DNA of 64,000 bases from CAYTAU01 sp964442075 (lineage in GTDB: Bacteria > Bacteroidota > Bacteroidia > Bacteroidales > CAYTAU01). The stretch lies in NCBI GenBank assembly GCA_964442075.1, contig CAYTWH010000004.1, forward strand, positions 62,001 through 126,000, given 5' to 3'. Both the position numbers and the translations under genes were made by a program. Shown in pieces: positions 37,801 to 46,500 of the stretch (its first letter is position 1; each line of letters opens with the position of its first letter). Below the pieces are notes generated by a model that was not told the origin of the DNA, ran no database searches, and saw only the letters and a list, made by a program, of their open reading frames with translations.

Positions 37801-38442
37801 GGAGGAACGCCTCCATATACTTACAATTGGTCTAATTCACAAACAGCATCAACATGTATAGGCTTAACAAGTGGCGTTTATGTTGTTACTATTACCGATT
37901 ATGCTTTTTGTACTGAATCCGGACAAATCACTATTACGGAGCCTTTAGAGATATTGTTTTCTAACGAAATAGTTCCGGCTAGTTGTATTGGAAATATTGA
38001 TGGAGAAATCTCTATTATAGTTTACGGAGGTGTTCAGCCTTACACATACCTTTGGTCTAATCAGGCAACCGAAGCCTTAATAACAGGTTTAAGTGCCGGC
38101 GAATATACTATTACTGTTACCGATTATAACAATTGTGTGTTTGATGAAACATTTATGGTAAACGAACTTAATGTTTCCTGTCTTGAAATACCCACTCTTT
38201 TTACTCCTAACGGCGATGGTTCAAATGATGTGTGGAATATTAGGGGAATTGAATTATACCCCAATGTAGAAATTGAGATATTTAATCGGTGGGGTAATGT
38301 TATATTTGAATCAAAAGGATATACAGAGCCCTGGGACGGAACATTTAAAGGCAGAGCTTTGCCACTAAGTTCATACATATATATTATTACATTGAACAAT
38401 GATACTGAACCAATTCAAGGCATTGTTACTATTAAATATTAG
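34807..38442 (+). CDS. Large T9SS-secreted surface protein with propeller, Ig-like and SprB repeats
   Basis: This 1211-residue protein has a signal peptide (about 1-21). About seven ~50-residue propeller-type repeats follow (QTSDGGFIISG, ITSDGGYILTG, QTSDGGYLSVG, ... QTSDDGYVIG; residues 35-400). Then come about five ~80-residue Ig/PKD-like repeats (ICEGES(T/V)TLTASGG...YLWNTG...TTTYTVTV; 455-815) and four SprB-type repeats (ITCNGGSDGTASVNIIGG..., ISCTGLTDG, VYCHSGNNG, ASCIGNIDG; 820-1115). It ends with the T9SS type B (CHU_C, gliding-motility-associated) domain: IPTLFTPNGDGSNDVWNI...IFNRWGNVIFES...GIVTIKY. Such proteins are exported by T9SS and act as adhesins or surface filaments. Type B cargo usually needs a PorP/SprF partner; none is adjacent. 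Confidence 0.93.
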   Translation: MKIFILLILIVSSLSSVVYSQITFQKTYNASMMDLFTNVQQTSDGGFIISGRNFSFPPIYSSLIKVDTAGTIEWAKEYGDGELAIIGGTYFLNDVKITSDGGYILTGECSSDPLMSSDYDDLFLIKTDALGAEQWSYSYGGGDSDCGNFVMQTSDGGYLSVGYTYSFGTVTKDSTNIYMVKTNSSGTLLWDRAVEISPDDDDVAYSVEEASDGYIVVGKTDQVFAGVDTTTDIVILKTSTAGVVEWLNTYGDDDEEESANAVELINNGSIIVSGSTTESVTGIDASDAYIIDIDGAGNITWSNSYDIGFADEAQSINKTSDGGFTIIGFTIASLLPLNFKSFLMKASSAGTIEFAMHYGTDMSFNIFSNGQQTSDDGYVIGTIGTTGYDFYLIKTNMIGESGCNDTSFTATKRTFAPPPITTAHTDFNGGSRIDIETEINDITPTETTLCIQVPCDTPIVVITPPASTICEGESVTLTASGTTSYLWNTGATTASIIVSPTTTTTYTVNGFNGVCPAYPVQITVTVIPAPNPLITGIISICDGESTTLTASGGDTYEWSSGDNTAATTITPAISTTYTVTVTNTGTGCTATASQLVTVSSIPIIVITGTNEICEGESTTLTASGGDTYNWNNGANTDAITVTPVINTTYYVTVSIGGAGCSDTSSYIVTVNPLPIITISGDTSLCIGDTTILTATGGGDYLWNTTDITEAITVFPIADITYYVTVTNSITGCLDIDTVDVYVHPLPTASASSTSDTICEGQTAILNASGGTTYLWEPQGSLDDPNIANPGATPDSTTTYYVTVTNDFGCTDVSSVTININPAPEFSLSSTNITCNGGSDGTASVNIIGGVSPVTFVWEGSLTDTTLTNLNSDYYNVTVTDGIGCFASDSILVYEPIPLSDSIIITNISCTGLTDGQIVLIVSGGTSPYYYLWNNSATSSSINNLIAGTYSVTITDDNGCELIEPKIDIIEPDGLLFTFNSQNVYCHSGNNGYAQVVVAGGTPPYTYNWSNSQTASTCIGLTSGVYVVTITDYAFCTESGQITITEPLEILFSNEIVPASCIGNIDGEISIIVYGGVQPYTYLWSNQATEALITGLSAGEYTITVTDYNNCVFDETFMVNELNVSCLEIPTLFTPNGDGSNDVWNIRGIELYPNVEIEIFNRWGNVIFESKGYTEPWDGTFKGRALPLSSYIYIITLNNDTEPIQGIVTIKY

Positions 38443-38490
38443 GAAAAACAACACTTATTAAATGGTGTTATAAAATAGTTGCAATATAAT

Positions 38491-40734
38491 TTATTGTAAC
38501 AATTCTTCTTTTAATTCAAGTATTGCACCCTGATTTAAAGGAGAATAAATTGACTTAACTATTTGTTCTTTTTCTTTTTTGGTAAGATGCCAGCTTAATG
38601 ATATTCTGTCTTCTTTGCTCTCTAGATACAGACTAATAAATTTAATGTTTTCATTCATCCAATGTCCAGAAAACTCTACCAGTTGGTCGTTATGTATTTC
38701 TTGTATATTAAAAATATTTGAATATACATTTCCCAAAGGTTTTGTAAACTGAAAAATATCTACAGGTTTGCTTTTACAAACTTTTGCCTTTTCTTCGGTA
38801 ATTTGCAAAAATATTACTCCACTTGTGTTTTCTTTTATCCAGTCTTGAAATACATATAAAAATTTTAATGACGTTGATGTTCCGTAATTATCTCTGATAC
38901 CCGCATCCATTATCTGCAACTGGGGTTTTCCCGGCATTGTTATAATTGGTGCAATATAAGGGAAAGTAGAGTTCATTCTTAAAGCAGTTAAAAATCTTAA
39001 ACTATCTGCTCCATATTGCTTATATAGTTTTCTGAATTCTACATTGGCAGGTCTGTCAGTTTTTTTATTAAAATCATTTGCAAGAAGATATGAAATGTTT
39101 TGAGACGATATTATAAGGGTTCTTCCATCATTAATAATTGTAGGAGTAAAGATCATCATTGGGATTAATGATTGTTGTTCAAACTCTTTGTAATAACATA
39201 AGGGTTTATCTAAAACATGATTAGTGTTTTCATTGAGTTTATTTTCAAAAGAATACCCTCTGTCTTTATAATATGAGAAATTATTATACTTAAACTTTTT
39301 TATTTTTAAAAACCAGTCGTTAAAAGAATAACTAAATACAATAGGGTTTAAAATATCTTTTGACAGCTGTGTTAAAATATTGTTGTTCAGGCAAGAATCA
39401 ATATTTCCTAATTGTTCTTGCAAAAATAGTTCTCTAAAATATGCCGCCCCAATCATTCCTCCCGATGCACCGGAAATTAACTGTGTTCTTTTAAATAATT
39501 TATCATCTAATTGTTTATTAAGATATGCAAGAGAATAAAAAGTCCATATCATTGATTTCATACCACCACCATTGGCATTGATAAAAACCATTTTTGGTAA
39601 TTTTTCGGGATTATCGGGGTCAATATTTTTCTTTTTCCAATTATTAAGAATTTTAATTGTTTCCTTATAATCTCCATGAAAATCGAATGAATTAAAATAG
39701 CTTAGGTTTTCCAGATTATCACCGCTTTGTTTTATACTATAATTTAAACCGTAAGCGGTATTGTTTAAATCTTTGAAAACTTTGCCAATAAAAAAGTTAA
39801 ATCCAAAAATTACAAACAAAATCACAATAAACGACCATTCTTTAAATAACGACTTTATGGCACCAAAAAACATTATAAGCAGAGTGCAAAGTATTAAAAA
39901 ACTTGCTCCTGCAGGAATCATAAAGAATTTGTTATCCATAAAAATGCCAAATACCAGTATTATAACAATAATGCCAATAGCAAACATGGCAGCATTTGAA
40001 TGGTTTTGTCTTAATACTTTTTGCATCATTTCTCTGCTGTAATGTCCTGTATTTCGGGCTCTTCTAATTTTAAAAAATCCCGACAGGTATGTTTCAACTC
40101 TCCATTTTCCAATATTTTCGCGTGGTGTATTAAGTTTTTTCCATTGTAAATCGTTTTGAAGAATTACCCTAATGGGTTTTGCAATTTTTGTGGGTTCTAT
40201 TTTCTTATCAGCTAATCCGAACATTCGAAAAATATCTTTATTTGTTGTAAAGAAATACGAAAGGGCAATAATAATAAAGAGTATAATCCCCGATATAAGT
40301 CCCGATATATTATAAATAACATCTTTTATGCTTAAGCATTCGTTTTCAAGTTGAAATCCCACGCTGTTGATTATAAGAATTATAATAAACAATAATGGTA
40401 TTAAAAAGTTATTGATGGTATATTTAAAAAATGGGCGTGCAAGTGTTGCTATAAAAGGGAAATAATATCCATTTACTATGTAGCTTGAAATATTAAATGC
40501 TGTAATAAAACTTCCGATGGAAATACCATAGACAAAAAACGACCAAAAATTAACATTATCAAAATACTCGGGAGCCAAGAAAAGAGAATATGCACCAAGT
40601 TTAAAAAATACTTGTTTTGTAATAAGACCAAAAAGCAATACCCAGAAAAAAATAAGTACCTGATTTCGTTTGAAATGAACAAGAAATAATTGAAACGGGA
40701 AAAAATAATATATGCTACGCCTAATCTTCTTCAT
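38491..40734 (-). CDS. Membrane-anchored patatin-like phospholipase
   Basis: This 747-residue protein's N-terminal ~330 residues hold six to eight hydrophobic segments. The C-terminal half is a patatin-like lipase: oxyanion loop FINANGGGMKSM, nucleophile elbow GASGGMIG (Ser424) and catalytic Asp in MDAGIRDNYG (Asp610). Patatins hydrolyse acyl chains from glycerolipids. The domain is fused to a polytopic membrane region and is longer than soluble patatins (~300 residues). It is divergent from argS by 93 bases. Its target is unknown. Confidence 0.85.
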   Translation of the reverse strand: MKKIRRSIYYFFPFQLFLVHFKRNQVLIFFWVLLFGLITKQVFFKLGAYSLFLAPEYFDNVNFWSFFVYGISIGSFITAFNISSYIVNGYYFPFIATLARPFFKYTINNFLIPLLFIIILIINSVGFQLENECLSIKDVIYNISGLISGIILFIIIALSYFFTTNKDIFRMFGLADKKIEPTKIAKPIRVILQNDLQWKKLNTPRENIGKWRVETYLSGFFKIRRARNTGHYSREMMQKVLRQNHSNAAMFAIGIIVIILVFGIFMDNKFFMIPAGASFLILCTLLIMFFGAIKSLFKEWSFIVILFVIFGFNFFIGKVFKDLNNTAYGLNYSIKQSGDNLENLSYFNSFDFHGDYKETIKILNNWKKKNIDPDNPEKLPKMVFINANGGGMKSMIWTFYSLAYLNKQLDDKLFKRTQLISGASGGMIGAAYFRELFLQEQLGNIDSCLNNNILTQLSKDILNPIVFSYSFNDWFLKIKKFKYNNFSYYKDRGYSFENKLNENTNHVLDKPLCYYKEFEQQSLIPMMIFTPTIINDGRTLIISSQNISYLLANDFNKKTDRPANVEFRKLYKQYGADSLRFLTALRMNSTFPYIAPIITMPGKPQLQIMDAGIRDNYGTSTSLKFLYVFQDWIKENTSGVIFLQITEEKAKVCKSKPVDIFQFTKPLGNVYSNIFNIQEIHNDQLVEFSGHWMNENIKFISLYLESKEDRISLSWHLTKKEKEQIVKSIYSPLNQGAILELKEELLQ

Positions 40735-40827
40735 TTTCAGGGAAAATTTTTTTTTTGTAAACTTGGTTAAAATTAATAAATTTTTCTAATAATTAGTTTT
40801 ATTTAATTTTGCTTAAAATTATTATAC

Positions 40828-42776
40828 ATGAATATAGAGCAAATTCTTCAAAGTAGCACTATTGATGCTGTTAAAATTTTGTTTAGTGTGGTTTTAAATA
40901 AAAATTTGGTGCAAATANNNNNNNNNNNNNNNNNNNNNNNNNNNNNNNNNNNNNNNNNNNNNNNNNNNNNNNNNNNNNNNNNNNNNNNNNNNNNNNNNNN
41001 NNNNNNNNNNNNNNNNNTGATGCTGTTAAAATTTTGTTTAGTGTGGTTTTAAATAAAAATTTGGTGCAAATACAAAAAACCAAGACAGAATTTAAGGGAG
41101 ATTATACAGTTAATGTATTTCCTTTTGTGAAACAGATTAAAAAATCGCCCGAAAGCCTTGCAAATGAAATTGGAACTTATCTTGTTGAAAACATAGAAAT
41201 AATAAGCTCTTATAATGTTATAAAAGGGTTTTTAAATATTGTTGTTTCAGAGATTTTTTGGCTTAATTACTTATTGAAAATCAGCAATAATGAAAATATT
41301 GAAATTGAACAAAATACCGATGCAAAACAAAACATCTTAATTGAATTTTCGTCTCCCAATACAAATAAGCCTTTACATCTTGGACATATAAGAAACAATC
41401 TGCTTGGCGATTCTGTTTCAAAAATAATGGTAACAGCAGGGCATAATGTTACCAAAGTTAATCTTGTTAACGACAGGGGTATTCATATCTGCAAATCAAT
41501 GCTTGCATGGCAAAAATGGGGCAATGATATTACTCCTGAGAAAGCAGATATAAAGGGAGATAAGTTAGTGGGGAATTTTTATGTAAAATTTGATGAAGAA
41601 TATAAAAAACAAATAACTGAATTAATAAACACAGGCAAAACAAAAGAAATAGCAGAAAAAGAAGCTCCCCTTATTGTTGAAGCTCAAAAAATGTTGCAAA
41701 AATGGGAAAGTGGAGACAAAGACATTATTGAACTTTGGAAAAAAATGAATGCTTGGGTATATGATGGATTTGAAGATACATATAAAACTTTGGGAATAAA
41801 CTTTGATAAAACCTATTATGAGTCTGAAACATATAAACTTGGAAAAAGTTTGGTTTTAGATGGAGTAAAAAATAATATTTTTATTCAAAAAGAAGATAAT
41901 TCTGTATGGGCTGATTTAACAAATGATAAATTAGACGAAAAAATATTATTACGTTCCGATGGAACATCTGTTTACATTACACAAGATATTGGAACTGCTC
42001 ATAAAAGATTTACAGAATTTGATATTGATAAACATATTTATGTAGTTGGCAATGAACAAAATTATCATTTTAAAGTCTTAAAATTTGTTTTAAATAAATT
42101 GGGCTTCAATTGGTCTGATAATATTTTTCATCTTTCTTATGGAATGGTAGAATTACCCGAAGGAAAGATGAAATCACGCGAAGGAACTGTTGTTGATGCC
42201 GATGATCTAATTGAAAACATGATAAATGTGGCAAAAGAAAAAGCAGACGAACTTGGCAAATTAGATGATTTTTCAAAAGCAGAAAAAGAGAGTGTTTACA
42301 AAACAATAGCACTTGGTGCTTTAAAGTATTTTATTCTTAAAGTAGACCCCAAGAAAAGTATGCTTTTTAATCCAAAAGAATCCATTGATTTTAATGGCAA
42401 TACAGGCCCGTTTATTCAGTACTCTTATACACGTATTAGATCTTTAGAAAATAAAGCGGCGCAACAAAATATCAAACTAAGTAAATTTAATGCTGAAAAA
42501 ATAAAAGCAAATTCTAATGAAATTAATCTTATAAAGTTAATTTATGGCTTTTCAAATATTGTTAATGAAGCATCTAAAAACATGTCTCCTGCATTAATAG
42601 CAAATTTTTCTTATGATATAGCGAAAGAATATAATCAGTTTTATCATGAATATTCGATTTTAAGCGCTGATAACAAAAATATTGTAGATTTTAGGTTAAC
42701 ACTATCTTCTTGTGTCGCGAAAATTATTAAAAAATCTATGGAATTATTGGGAATTGGAGTACCTTACAGAATGTAG
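40828..42776 (+). CDS. argS: Arginyl-tRNA synthetase, split by an artefactual assembly gap
   Basis: This gene charges tRNA-Arg. The HIGH-type motif FSSPNTNKPLHLGHIRNN, the KMSKS-type motif LPEGKMKSREGTVV and the C-terminal DALR anticodon domain (GNTGPFIQYSYTRIRSLENKA...NQFYHEYSIL) are present. The gene is interrupted by 100 N (40918-41017) flanked by identical 55-base copies. As laid out, the frame is lost (155 extra bases, not a multiple of 3). Joining the copies restores one 597-residue frame from ATG 40828, normal for the family. A -7-like TAATTTTG sits at 40804-40811. Confidence 0.95.
40863..40917 (+). repeat. Left copy of the 55-base duplicated gap flank
   Basis: Bases 40863-40917 are identical to 41018-41072. 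This is a contig-end overlap left by scaffolding, not a biological repeat. Confidence 0.9.
40918..41017. other. 100-N scaffold gap
   Basis: Exactly 100 N inside argS. The flanks overlap by 55 bases, so the true gap is probably zero and the N run is a placeholder. Confidence 0.98.
41018..41072 (+). repeat. Right copy of the 55-base duplicated gap flank
   Basis: This is identical to 40863-40917, see that entry. Reading continues in the argS frame from 41073 if the two copies are merged. Confidence 0.9.
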
Positions 42777-42778
42777 GT

Positions 42779-43003
42779 TTATGCAGTTGCTTTTACCTTT
42801 CTAATTTCTTTGAGTTTAATACATTCTCTGAAATTATTCATTATATTTTCAATTTCTGTTGGGGAAGAATTATTAATAAATGTTAGAATTTCATCTATTG
42901 TCATAGCTTTGATTTTGTTAAAAGGACATGGTATATTTTGCTTCATTAATGGGCATTTATCCTTAAATTCACAAACAAATTTATTTGAAATAGAAGTATC
43001 CAT
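42779..43003 (-). CDS. Small cysteine-containing protein of unknown function
   Basis: This 74-residue cytoplasmic protein has no signal peptide. Four cysteines (CEFKDKCPLMKQNIPC near residues 11-26, and Cys62) could bind metal, and the N-terminal trio resembles a small zinc or iron-sulfur knuckle. The central region TIDEILTFINNSSPTEIENIMNNFREC is helical. It ends 2 bases from the convergent argS end and has no other neighbour on its strand. Composition and frame integrity favour a real gene, but evidence is modest. Confidence 0.5.
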   Translation of the reverse strand: MDTSISNKFVCEFKDKCPLMKQNIPCPFNKIKAMTIDEILTFINNSSPTEIENIMNNFRECIKLKEIRKVKATA

Positions 43004-43080
43004 TTATTAAATTTTAGGTAAAGTTATTTTTTTTATTGTTAGATACTTATCTATTTTTTCAAACTGATTGAAATTTGTGA

Positions 43081-43105
43081 TTAATCAATGAAATATATTG
43101 ATTAA
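43081..43105. promoter_or_regulatory. Inverted repeat in a divergent promoter region
   Basis: TTAATCAAT (43081-43089) and ATTGATTAA (43097-43105) form a perfect 9-base inverted repeat with a 7-base spacer. It lies in the 331-base region between the minus-strand small gene and the plus-strand lipoprotein gene. It could be a dimeric repressor operator. Apart from a TATTTTTG box (43289-43296), nothing else is recognisable in this gap. Confidence 0.35.
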
Positions 43106-43334
43106 AATTTTAATTGCGGTTGTATAGGCTTGAATGCAGCACAATATAAATTATTTGCCATACAAAGCATTAATAGATTGTATATTAGGACAAAACATTT
43201 GATGAATACAATCAGTAAAATATGTAAATTATTTGATGTAATAAATTAAATTTGATAAAAATAAGTTATATCAAACAACCTTTTTTAGTATTTTTGAGTC
43301 TTAATAATAATTATTAACCATAAATTATTGCTTT

Positions 43335-45002
43335 ATGAGAAAATTTATTATTTCAGTTATCTTTCTAATAATAGTGAGTTCCCTTATGTTTCAGTCTTGT
43401 GTTAAGAAGCATTTCGATTTTGATAGAATTTCCGAAGACTTAGAATGGAATCCAAATTTAGCGGCTCCGGGAATAAAAGCATCTCTTACAATTAGAGATA
43501 TATTGCAGGATTTTGATACAATGGAACTTTTTGTTGAAGATGAATCAGGGTTTTTATACTTAATGTATCATAAACACATATTTTCAGCTAAAGCTTCAGA
43601 TTTTATATTAATACCAGACCAATCGTTTGCAAATCAAACTTTTTTAGAAAGTGATTTTTCTGCAATAGGCTTTAACTCAACCAGTGACACAGGAATGGTT
43701 CCGAAATCAATAAATCAAACTTTTGCAGTAAATGGCTCACAAGAAATTGACAGTATAATAATTAAATCCGCAGATTTGAATATAAATATAATATCTGATT
43801 ACTTGCATACAGGAAAACTTGTTGTTAGATTTCCTTATATGAAAAAAAATGGAGTTGTTTATTCTAAAACCATACCAATAACTGATGCAAGCGGAACTTT
43901 TTCTGCAAGTGAGTATTATACAGATTTAAATGGTTATACAATTGATTTTTCATCAGGGATTAATCAGTTACCTATTGAATATGAGCTTACATTGTATAAT
44001 TCAGGCTCTATTGTTAATGTTGCAGATCAGGCAGTTGTTGGAATATCAATGTCAAATATATATTACGACGAAATGTATGGCTATTTTGGTCAGGATACTA
44101 TGAGTTTTCTTGATACTTTACACCTTGAGATATTTGATAACACGTTTCAAGGAACAGCTAATTTTGTTGACCCTCATTTTAATGTTTATTTCAAAAACTC
44201 TTACGGTCTGCCTTTAAAAATGCAGTTTAGCGATTTTGTTACATATACCATGCCCAATGCAGTTACACAAACTTATGATTTTACAAACGATATATTACTT
44301 AATCCAATTGATATAAATTCACCCACGATAAGTCAAATAGGTCAAGCAATAGATACAGACTTTGTTTTAGATAAAAACAATAGTGAAGTAGATAACATTG
44401 TTTCCACAGGTCCAAAATATATTTATTTTGGTATGCAGTCCTATTCAAATCCAGATGGAAATGTTGCTCCATATAATGAAAATTTCATTACTGATGAAAG
44501 CCAGTTTGACCTTGACGTTGAACTTGAATTACCACTTTGGGGTTATGCTTCATATTTTGCAGTACAAGACACTACAGCTCTTGATTTTGCAGAAATATAC
44601 GAAGATTTCGATTTTGTTGAATATCTTAAACTTAAAATAAATATGTGTAATGGAATGCCAACAGAAGTTGAAGTTCAAATTTACTTTGTAGTACTACAAG
44701 AAGATTCAGTAACTTATGCTGTTGTAGATTCTGCATTTACTCCAGAAACCAGACAGGTAATTGCATCAGGAACTCTTGATGGAGATGGAAAAGTTATAGC
44801 AAAAACATTTAAATTTACAGAATTATTATTTGATAAAGCTCGCCTTGAGAAAATAAAAAATGTTAGCCATATATTTTTAAGAGGATCTATTTGTACAACA
44901 AACAATGCAACACAAAACGTAAAGTTTTATAACGATTATTCTATTGATGTAAAAGTTGGCCTACAAGCCAAGTTTAATTTTGATGAAAACGATTTGGATT
45001 AA
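43335..45002 (+). CDS. Large lipoprotein of unknown function
   Basis: This 555-residue protein has a signal peptide ending in a lipobox-like MFQSC (Cys22), followed by VKKHFDFDRISEDLEWNPNLAAPGIKASLTIRDIL. This opening is typical of Bacteroidota envelope lipoproteins coded with DUF5723-type barrels. The rest is beta-rich with Ig-like stretches and no catalytic motif. The gap to the next gene is 19 bases, and that gene codes for an outer-membrane barrel, so the two probably form a surface complex. Confidence 0.75.
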   Translation: MRKFIISVIFLIIVSSLMFQSCVKKHFDFDRISEDLEWNPNLAAPGIKASLTIRDILQDFDTMELFVEDESGFLYLMYHKHIFSAKASDFILIPDQSFANQTFLESDFSAIGFNSTSDTGMVPKSINQTFAVNGSQEIDSIIIKSADLNINIISDYLHTGKLVVRFPYMKKNGVVYSKTIPITDASGTFSASEYYTDLNGYTIDFSSGINQLPIEYELTLYNSGSIVNVADQAVVGISMSNIYYDEMYGYFGQDTMSFLDTLHLEIFDNTFQGTANFVDPHFNVYFKNSYGLPLKMQFSDFVTYTMPNAVTQTYDFTNDILLNPIDINSPTISQIGQAIDTDFVLDKNNSEVDNIVSTGPKYIYFGMQSYSNPDGNVAPYNENFITDESQFDLDVELELPLWGYASYFAVQDTTALDFAEIYEDFDFVEYLKLKINMCNGMPTEVEVQIYFVVLQEDSVTYAVVDSAFTPETRQVIASGTLDGDGKVIAKTFKFTELLFDKARLEKIKNVSHIFLRGSICTTNNATQNVKFYNDYSIDVKVGLQAKFNFDENDLD

Positions 45003-45021
45003 CTTTTAAAGTTTTACAAAA

Positions 45022-46500
45022 ATGATTAAAATAAAATATATACAAATTGCAATCATAGTTTTGGTGTTAACAACATTAAACATTGCAAAAGCACAGCAAA
45101 ATAATACTATGTATTATATGCACAAACTACCACAGGCTAATTTACTAAATCCTGCAGTTCAGCACGAATGTAAATTAAATTTTAGTGGTGTCATTTTACC
45201 AATTGCAGGTCAGATCTTGCCTCCTGTTCACATGAATATTGGGAGTACCGGCTTTAGCAAAAAAAATGTTATGCCATGGAATGATGATATTGACTCTTTA
45301 ATGCACCCATTTCACCCAGATTTTGATAATGAAAGATTTCTAAAACGATTACGAAAGGTAAATTATCTTACATTTGAGACACAAATAAATTTACTTTCTG
45401 TGGGCTACAGGTGGAAAAAGGATTATTATTTTACTCTTTCCGTAACTGAAAAATTCGATTATAAATTTAGTTTTCCAAAAGACTTAGCTACATTGGCTTA
45501 TGAGGGAAATGGTGAATCTTTTATGGGTAAGATAATTGACCTTGAAGGCTTGGGGCTAAGTACCACTTATTATCGCGAATATGCACTTGGTGCTTCAAAA
45601 ATAATTAATAACAAACTCACACTGGGAGTGAATGCAAAAATTCTTTTTGGAAAAGTTAATACATGGACACGTAAAAACAGTATTACGTGGTATACCGATA
45701 GTGAAGATTATGATTATGCAATTCATACAGACTGGGAAGTAAATACATCTCAACCGTTTTATGGTATAAATAAGTTTGATTATGACTATGAAAACGATTC
45801 CCTTATGTTTGAACTTGATACTTTAATGGATTTGGATGATCCGGATATTGCCAAAATAATAATGAATGGTAAAAATCTTGGTTTTGGTATTGATATAGGA
45901 GCCGTATATAAATATGACGAAAAAATTACTTTGTACGGAAGCATTATTGACATTGGTTATATCAGATGGAAAGATAATCCTCAAACATTAAGGGCAAATG
46001 GTACTTTTTTATTTGACGGATATGATGTTACTCATTTTTTACAAGAAGATGACTCTTTAAATGAGGAAATTATGGACCAACAAATTGATTCTGTTATTCA
46101 CCTGTTTACTTACGAAAATCAAGTTGAAAAATATAATACATATCTTAACCCTAAAATATATTTAGGAGGCACATATAAAATCAATAATATGTTTACCGGA
46201 GGATTTCTTTACAGAGGAGAATTATACCAGCACAGATTTTTATCTTCAATTACATTGTCGGGCATGGCAAATGTAAAAAAATGGTTTAGTGCTTCACTAA
46301 GTTATTCTATTATAAACAATTCTTTTGCTAATGTTGGAGCCGGACTTATTTTTAAAACGGGTCCTGTACAGTATTTCTTTATTACAGATAACGTTTTGGG
46401 TTCAATTTGGCCTCAGGCTACAAGAAATTTAAATCTCAGACTGGGAATTAATATGATGTTTGGTTGTAAAAAGAAAACTTCCGATGCATTAATTAATTAA
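45022..46500 (+). CDS. DUF5723 family outer-membrane barrel protein
   Basis: This 492-residue protein has a signal peptide (about 1-24, ending NIAKAQ). It then reads NNTMYYMHKLPQANLLNPAVQHECKLNFSGVILPIAG, the conserved opening of DUF5723 proteins, a Bacteroidota barrel family related in layout to PorP/SprF. Amphipathic strands run to the C-terminus (RNLNLRLGINMMFGCKKK). It pairs with the lipoprotein just upstream. Its last 8 bases overlap the convergent T9SS gene. Confidence 0.8.
   Translation: MIKIKYIQIAIIVLVLTTLNIAKAQQNNTMYYMHKLPQANLLNPAVQHECKLNFSGVILPIAGQILPPVHMNIGSTGFSKKNVMPWNDDIDSLMHPFHPDFDNERFLKRLRKVNYLTFETQINLLSVGYRWKKDYYFTLSVTEKFDYKFSFPKDLATLAYEGNGESFMGKIIDLEGLGLSTTYYREYALGASKIINNKLTLGVNAKILFGKVNTWTRKNSITWYTDSEDYDYAIHTDWEVNTSQPFYGINKFDYDYENDSLMFELDTLMDLDDPDIAKIIMNGKNLGFGIDIGAVYKYDEKITLYGSIIDIGYIRWKDNPQTLRANGTFLFDGYDVTHFLQEDDSLNEEIMDQQIDSVIHLFTYENQVEKYNTYLNPKIYLGGTYKINNMFTGGFLYRGELYQHRFLSSITLSGMANVKKWFSASLSYSIINNSFANVGAGLIFKTGPVQYFFITDNVLGSIWPQATRNLNLRLGINMMFGCKKKTSDALIN

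Noticed and set aside
38447..38475. AACAC...GTGTT hairpin after the T9SS type B gene as a terminator
   Set aside because: The stem has only five pairs with a large loop and no T run.
43251..43296. TTTG and TATTTTTG as a promoter for the lipoprotein gene at 43335
   Set aside because: The spacing is 34 bases, well outside the usual 17-23, so only the -7-like box is noted.
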